From Planctomycetota bacterium (GTDB taxonomy: Bacteria > Planctomycetota > UBA8742 > UBA2392): 64,000 nt of DNA. Made by a program: the position numbers and the translations under genes. The notes below the pieces were generated by a model. The model was not told where the DNA came from. It was given only the letters and a program-made list of their open reading frames with translations, and did no database searches. Positions 60,678-64,000 of the stretch are shown piece by piece (the stretch's first letter is position 1; the number at the start of each line of letters is the position of its first letter). The stretch spans positions 558,001-622,000 of the forward strand of contig JADKGX010000001.1 in the NCBI GenBank assembly GCA_016722065.1, read 5' to 3'.

Positions 60678-61413
60678 AGAACCCCAGGAAGCGAAGGATC
60701 CGCCACCGACACTGCAAGCGGTGCAGGGCGCAATCGCCGCCGGCATGGGCCCGCGTGGGGTAATGATCGCCCGGGCATTCAGCAAGTTCTGCGACAGTGC
60801 AGAGATGCTGCAGCTTGCCGCGCTGCTTTCTGAACACGGCATGATTGCCCCGCTGGCCGGCATGTGGCGCAACCGGCAGCGCGAGCCAGAAGAAGCTACG
60901 CCCTACGCCGAAGCCCTGAACGGCCTGGCCAACATCATGGCCCAGCAAGGCCGCCTTGACGACGCTTTGCGTGTCTTGCGCGAGGCAGGCAGCGAAGCGC
61001 CGCAGTTGGCGCATATCCAGCGCAACATCGCTTCCATTCTTCTGGAGCGCGGCGAATACGAAGGCGCACTGGCCATCTGCGGCCGGCTGCTGGATGCAAA
61101 CCCGCAGGATTTTGAAACCGCAGAGCTGACAGGCATGATCCAGTACAACACCGGCGACCCGGAACTGGCCGTGGAAAACCTGCAACTGGCCTTTGAATCC
61201 GGGCGCGTGCAGGCTGGCATGTGGCTTCTCAAGGCCTGTGTGCTTGCCAACCGCGACGGCGATGCCGCCCAGACCCTGCGCCGCCTTGACGCCGAACACC
61301 ACGACCGCGCAAGCGTGATGCTGCAACTGGAACTGCAAGAACCCGGAAGCCCCCTGCATACGCTGCAAGGGGCCCCGGGCATGGATGTGCTGGTGCGCAA
61401 ACTTCTGGCCTGA
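60670..61413 (+). CDS. TPR-repeat protein
   Basis: About 247 residues from a GTG at 60670 that overlaps the nifS stop codon (GTGCCTGA). Later ATG starts are possible. The sequence is mostly helical with TPR-like units (A-L-N-G-L-A-N-I-M-A-Q-Q-G-R-L-D-D-A-L-R-V-L; I-L-L-E-R-G-E-Y-E-G-A-L; T-G-D-P-E-L-A-V-E-N-L). No signal peptide. It may assist NifU/NifS; that is inference from the overlap. Confidence 0.72.
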   Translation: MPEEPQEAKDPPPTLQAVQGAIAAGMGPRGVMIARAFSKFCDSAEMLQLAALLSEHGMIAPLAGMWRNRQREPEEATPYAEALNGLANIMAQQGRLDDALRVLREAGSEAPQLAHIQRNIASILLERGEYEGALAICGRLLDANPQDFETAELTGMIQYNTGDPELAVENLQLAFESGRVQAGMWLLKACVLANRDGDAAQTLRRLDAEHHDRASVMLQLELQEPGSPLHTLQGAPGMDVLVRKLLA

Positions 61414-61415
61414 CG

Positions 61416-62060
61416 CTATTCGTAAGTGCGCTGGAAGGGCTGCTTGCGGCCAAACAGATTGGCCGAAGGGTCTTCCCAGTCCGCGGAGGACAGCTTCATT
61501 TCCGCCTGGGCGGTTTGCGGGTCCAGATACTGGGCCATATCGCCGTCGCTGAAGATCACCAGCGGGCCATACCCCAGGCTTTCATAGTTGCGCCAGTTGC
61601 GGCCATTGTGTGAAAGCAGCACCACGCGCTTCTTGCCGCCCAGCCCCATCACTTCGCGCAGTTCACCCATTTTGGGTGCCGTGAAGCTGCAGTTTTCTGC
61701 CAGCAGCTCGGCGCCCTCCGACGGCAAAGCATCGGCGGCAAAATCGTTGCCGCTTTGACTGACAATCTTCTTGAGCAGCGATTCGTCCAGCAACTTGCTT
61801 TTGAATGCCGCTTTGAAGAACTCGCGCCCGCCAGCGTTGCGGTTTGGTTCGGCCCGCAGGATCGCGCCAGCGCGCTGGTCAATGGTCATCTGGTTGATGC
61901 CAGAAACGATGTCCTTCATGGCAATCTTTTCCAGGTCAGCCTTGGACTTGGCGTACTGGTGCACGACCGTAAAGGCCAGCACCGAGACCAGCAGGCCCAG
62001 GATGGCGATGACGACCATTAGTTCGACAAGGGTGAAGCCGCGATTGTGCTTGGAATGCAT
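61416..62060 (-). CDS. Prepilin-like protein (type IV pilin/GspG motif)
   Basis: The 214-residue protein has a prepilin peptidase site G-F-T-L-V-E-L-M-V-V-I-A-I-L-G near residue 8, followed by the hydrophobic helix. The globular part ends in K-Q-P-F-Q-R-T-Y-E. GAGAA lies before the ATG. It is a clear paralogue of 62508-63155 and is convergent with the TPR gene, 2 nt apart at the stops. Confidence 0.9.
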   Translation of the reverse strand: MHSKHNRGFTLVELMVVIAILGLLVSVLAFTVVHQYAKSKADLEKIAMKDIVSGINQMTIDQRAGAILRAEPNRNAGGREFFKAAFKSKLLDESLLKKIVSQSGNDFAADALPSEGAELLAENCSFTAPKMGELREVMGLGGKKRVVLLSHNGRNWRNYESLGYGPLVIFSDGDMAQYLDPQTAQAEMKLSSADWEDPSANLFGRKQPFQRTYE

Positions 62061-62444
62061 AAGGGTTCTCCGGTTCAAAGGCAGCGCGCCTGAACAGAGG
62101 TACCCGACAACCAAAGATCGCCCATGGCGGCGCGAACGTCAAATTCTTTCTGCGTGTAAGTAGTTGCTACGTATCGAGTTGCGAGTTTCGACTGGCGAAA
62201 ACACCACCAGCGCCGCCTGCGGCGACGAATGCGCAATCACGACCATGGCCCCGAATCAGGGCGGCGTGACCAATGGCAGGCAGATGCTGGATGGGCTGGA
62301 AGTGGCCTGGCTGGCAGGTTGCATGGCAGAAGGGCTCAAGGGCTGCGCGCCCCGAGGTACCCGACGCAAGCATTGTCCCACGCCGCGCTGCGCGCCGCCA
62401 CCGATTACAAATTCGAACCATTGGCAAACGCCTGCACCCAAGAA
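62061..62444. other. Gap between prepilin genes, no gene seen
   Basis: No supported coding frame, tRNA or repeat. It must contain the 3' end of the upstream prepilin transcript and the promoter of the downstream one. Confidence 0.45.
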
Positions 62445-62471
62445 GACGCCCCGGCCAGTGGCCGGGGCGTC
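62445..62471 (-). terminator. Intrinsic terminator, minus strand
   Basis: GACGCCCCGGCC (62445-62456) pairs perfectly with GGCCGGGGCGTC (62460-62471) around AGT. On the minus strand TTCTT follows. It ends the 63155-62508 gene. Confidence 0.85.
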
Positions 62472-62507
62472 AGGTTCGTGCTGGTTCAAACCGCGTGCCT
62501 GTGTGGC

Positions 62508-63155
62508 TTATTCGTAGGTGCGGTTGAAGGGCTTCTTGTTGCCAATGATGTCTTTGGCACGGGCGGCGTCCTTGAACGTTTCCGTGTCAATGTTGTAACT
62601 CGTGTTGGCCATGTCCGAGGTCATGTACTCGGCGGTATCTGCATCTGACCAATAGATGATCACGCCTTCGTTTTCGTAGTTCGTCCAGTTGTTGCTGTTG
62701 AAGGTCAGCACAACCGTCTTGGTGGTGCCCTTGGCGTTCAGCACCTGCAGCAGTTCGCCGCCCTTGGGCGACGTATAGCTGCAGCTGTTGGCCGGCATGT
62801 CGCCGCTTTCAATCCATTCGGTGCCGGCCTTGGTGTCAACCTTGCTGTTCAGGCTGACCAGCTTGTTGATCACTTCGGGGTCCAGCAGCTTTTTCTTGAT
62901 TGCCAGTTCGTAGAACTTCTGGCCCTTGGCGTCCTTCATGGTTGCCGATTGCAGTTCCCGCTTCTTGCGGTTGTCGATGGGAATCTGCTGGATGGCCTGC
63001 ATCAAGTCACCGACCTGCTTGATTTCCAGCTTGGCCGATGCCTGGGCCAGCTTGGGAATCACGGCGACAGCCAAGATGCCTACCAGCAACCCGAGGATGC
63101 CGATAACCACCATCAGTTCGACCAGCGTAAAACCGCGACGATATGACCTTTTCAA
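62508..63155 (-). CDS. Prepilin-like protein, paralogue of 61416-62060
   Basis: The 215-residue protein starts M-K-R-S-Y-R-R-G-F-T-L-V-E-L-M-V-V-I-G-I-L-G, a classic prepilin signal with methylation Phe. Its C-terminus K-K-P-F-N-R-T-Y-E matches the paralogue downstream. A C-S-Y-T-S-P-K-G-G-E-L segment aligns with C-S-F-T-A-P-K-M-G-E-L. It is probably a minor pilin or pseudopilin of a type II/IV assembly. It ends in its own terminator. Confidence 0.9.
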   Translation of the reverse strand: MKRSYRRGFTLVELMVVIGILGLLVGILAVAVIPKLAQASAKLEIKQVGDLMQAIQQIPIDNRKKRELQSATMKDAKGQKFYELAIKKKLLDPEVINKLVSLNSKVDTKAGTEWIESGDMPANSCSYTSPKGGELLQVLNAKGTTKTVVLTFNSNNWTNYENEGVIIYWSDADTAEYMTSDMANTSYNIDTETFKDAARAKDIIGNKKPFNRTYE

Positions 63156-63356
63156 AGTAGTTCCCCTTGCAGTTAAACAGCAAGCAAACCTTGTATGTTC
63201 AAGGTATCCGACCCATTAAGTATCCAGACATTGGCTGGTTCCGTCAAGCACGCGTATAGCCTGGAACCTGCATAAACTGCGGGTTTTTCGGTACGCGATT
63301 TGCCCTGACCGCCGTGGTCTGGCGGTAACGCGCCAAGCCAAGCCCATGGTGCGAGC

Positions 63357-64000
63357 CTATTTGGGCCGACTGGGCGGCCGGAAATCGTTCTCCAGGCCCT
63401 TAAGAACTTCCGGAACCTCGGGCGGTTTTTCGGCGCCGGAGGCTGCGGCTTTTCTGTCGCCGTCGTCGATCGCGCCATCGACTTTCAGCGCCGGCATGCT
63501 GGCTGGTACTTCCAGCGCAGGATGCCCGCACTTGGGGCAGGCGATCTTCATGCCGTCTTTGTAGTTCAAGACGTTGAATTTGCTGAAGCAGGCCGGGCAG
63601 CCCAGGATGGTGATGTTCTGGCTTTGCAGCAGCTCGTGTACTTTTTCGCTGCTCAATACGCCCTTGCTGACCATCACTTCGCCCAGCCGGAAAAACAGGT
63701 TGAAGCGCTCCAACTTGGCTTGCTCGCGGATGCACTCGTGCACCTGTTGTTCGGTGCAATACTCTTTCTCAATCGCCAGGCGGCCCAGCGTCATGCCCAT
63801 CTTGCGCACGGCGGGCGACATTTCCAGGCGTGAACGGTTCTCGCGCTGGATGGCAAGCACGGTCATCAGTTCCTCATCGCTGAGGAATCCAAGGTCGACC
63901 ATGCACTTGCCCAGGTGGGTGCCGTCAGGAGACTTCTCCTGGGCTTCCACGGCGCGGGTCAGTTGTTCCTCAGTTACAAAGCCGCAGCTGACCGCGATCT
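63357..64000 (-). CDS. GspE-N/MshEN-like repeat protein with zinc ribbon (5' end outside window)
   Basis: The frame is open to the right edge, so the start is missing. At least 214 residues are visible. Two or three repeats of a GspE_N/MshEN-like unit are seen (G-F-V-T-E-E-Q-L-T-R-A-V; L-G-F-L-S-D-E-E-L-M-T-V-L-A; V-L-S-S-E-K-V-H-E-L-L-Q). A zinc ribbon C-P-A-C ... C-P-K-C lies near the C-terminus, followed by a Pro-rich tail. In type II/IV systems such domains bind c-di-GMP or membrane partners. No ATPase domain is in the part present. Confidence 0.75.
   Translation of the reverse strand, partial: IAVSCGFVTEEQLTRAVEAQEKSPDGTHLGKCMVDLGFLSDEELMTVLAIQRENRSRLEMSPAVRKMGMTLGRLAIEKEYCTEQQVHECIREQAKLERFNLFFRLGEVMVSKGVLSSEKVHELLQSQNITILGCPACFSKFNVLNYKDGMKIACPKCGHPALEVPASMPALKVDGAIDDGDRKAAASGAEKPPEVPEVLKGLENDFRPPSRPK

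Noticed and set aside
62061..62444. Hidden gene or RNA between the prepilins
   Set aside because: Short frames lack ribosome sites and family resemblance; no cloverleaf or conserved RNA structure was found.

Overview
The window is GC-rich and densely coded. It looks like a Planctomycetota or similar PVC/deep-branching chromosome. This is inferred from gene content: VIT+VWA proteins, a giant alpha-2-macroglobulin, prepilin-like proteins with N-terminal methylation motifs, ECF sigma/anti-sigma pairs and an ImuA-ImuB-DnaE2 cassette. No rRNA or marker gene settles the phylum. No insertion sequence, CRISPR array or prophage was found.

Region 1 (1-9.7 kb) is housekeeping and surface functions: a truncated secreted protein with Ig-like repeats, a macrodomain protein, cystathionine beta-synthase, an NmrA-type oxidoreductase, membrane-anchored proteins, a small protein behind a near-consensus sigma-54 promoter, and pyrG. 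Region 2 (9.7-20.5 kb, minus strand) holds a molybdopterin oxidoreductase with an unusual fused ferredoxin/NrfD subunit, a two-component system, and two VWA proteins.

Region 3 (20.5-36.9 kb) is the most interesting part. A minus-strand block encodes, in transcription order, a bpX4-like protein, a MoxR AAA+ ATPase, a small bpX-like protein, a VWA/beta-propeller protein, a repeat/beta-propeller protein, RtcB ligase, RtcA cyclase, an array of 11 tRNA genes for 11 different amino acids, and an HNH nuclease ending at an intrinsic terminator. Several tRNAs are non-canonical: C33 in two, altered position-19/56 pairs, altered T-loops, and a shortened D-arm. Some genes abut with no spacer. Divergently transcribed beside the block is a complete retron (a1/msr-msd/a2 non-coding RNA plus reverse transcriptase). 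A TTGAC-NN-GTCAA box occurs five times without mismatch, all within this region, including a pair overlapping the putative tRNA-array promoter. I read this as a candidate composite RNA-damage defence and repair island: retron + MoxR/VWA/beta-propeller ternary system + RNA ligation + a tRNA reservoir or decoy set. The gene content is visible; the functional coupling is inference.

Region 4 (36.9-43.5 kb) has an aconitase-fold protein that lost its Fe-S ligands, then the imuA-imuB-dnaE2 mutagenesis cassette. Region 5 (43.7-55.3 kb) has a 2,118-residue thioester alpha-2-macroglobulin, a secreted unknown, an SPFH/beta-propeller fusion, a DUF309 protein and a hexapeptide acyltransferase. Region 6 (55.4-64 kb) has a solitary methylase-like protein with a degenerate catalytic motif, a terpene-cyclase-fold lipoprotein, NifU (degenerate scaffold domain) with NifS and a TPR protein, two prepilin-like paralogues, and a truncated GspE-N/MshEN-type protein at the right edge.
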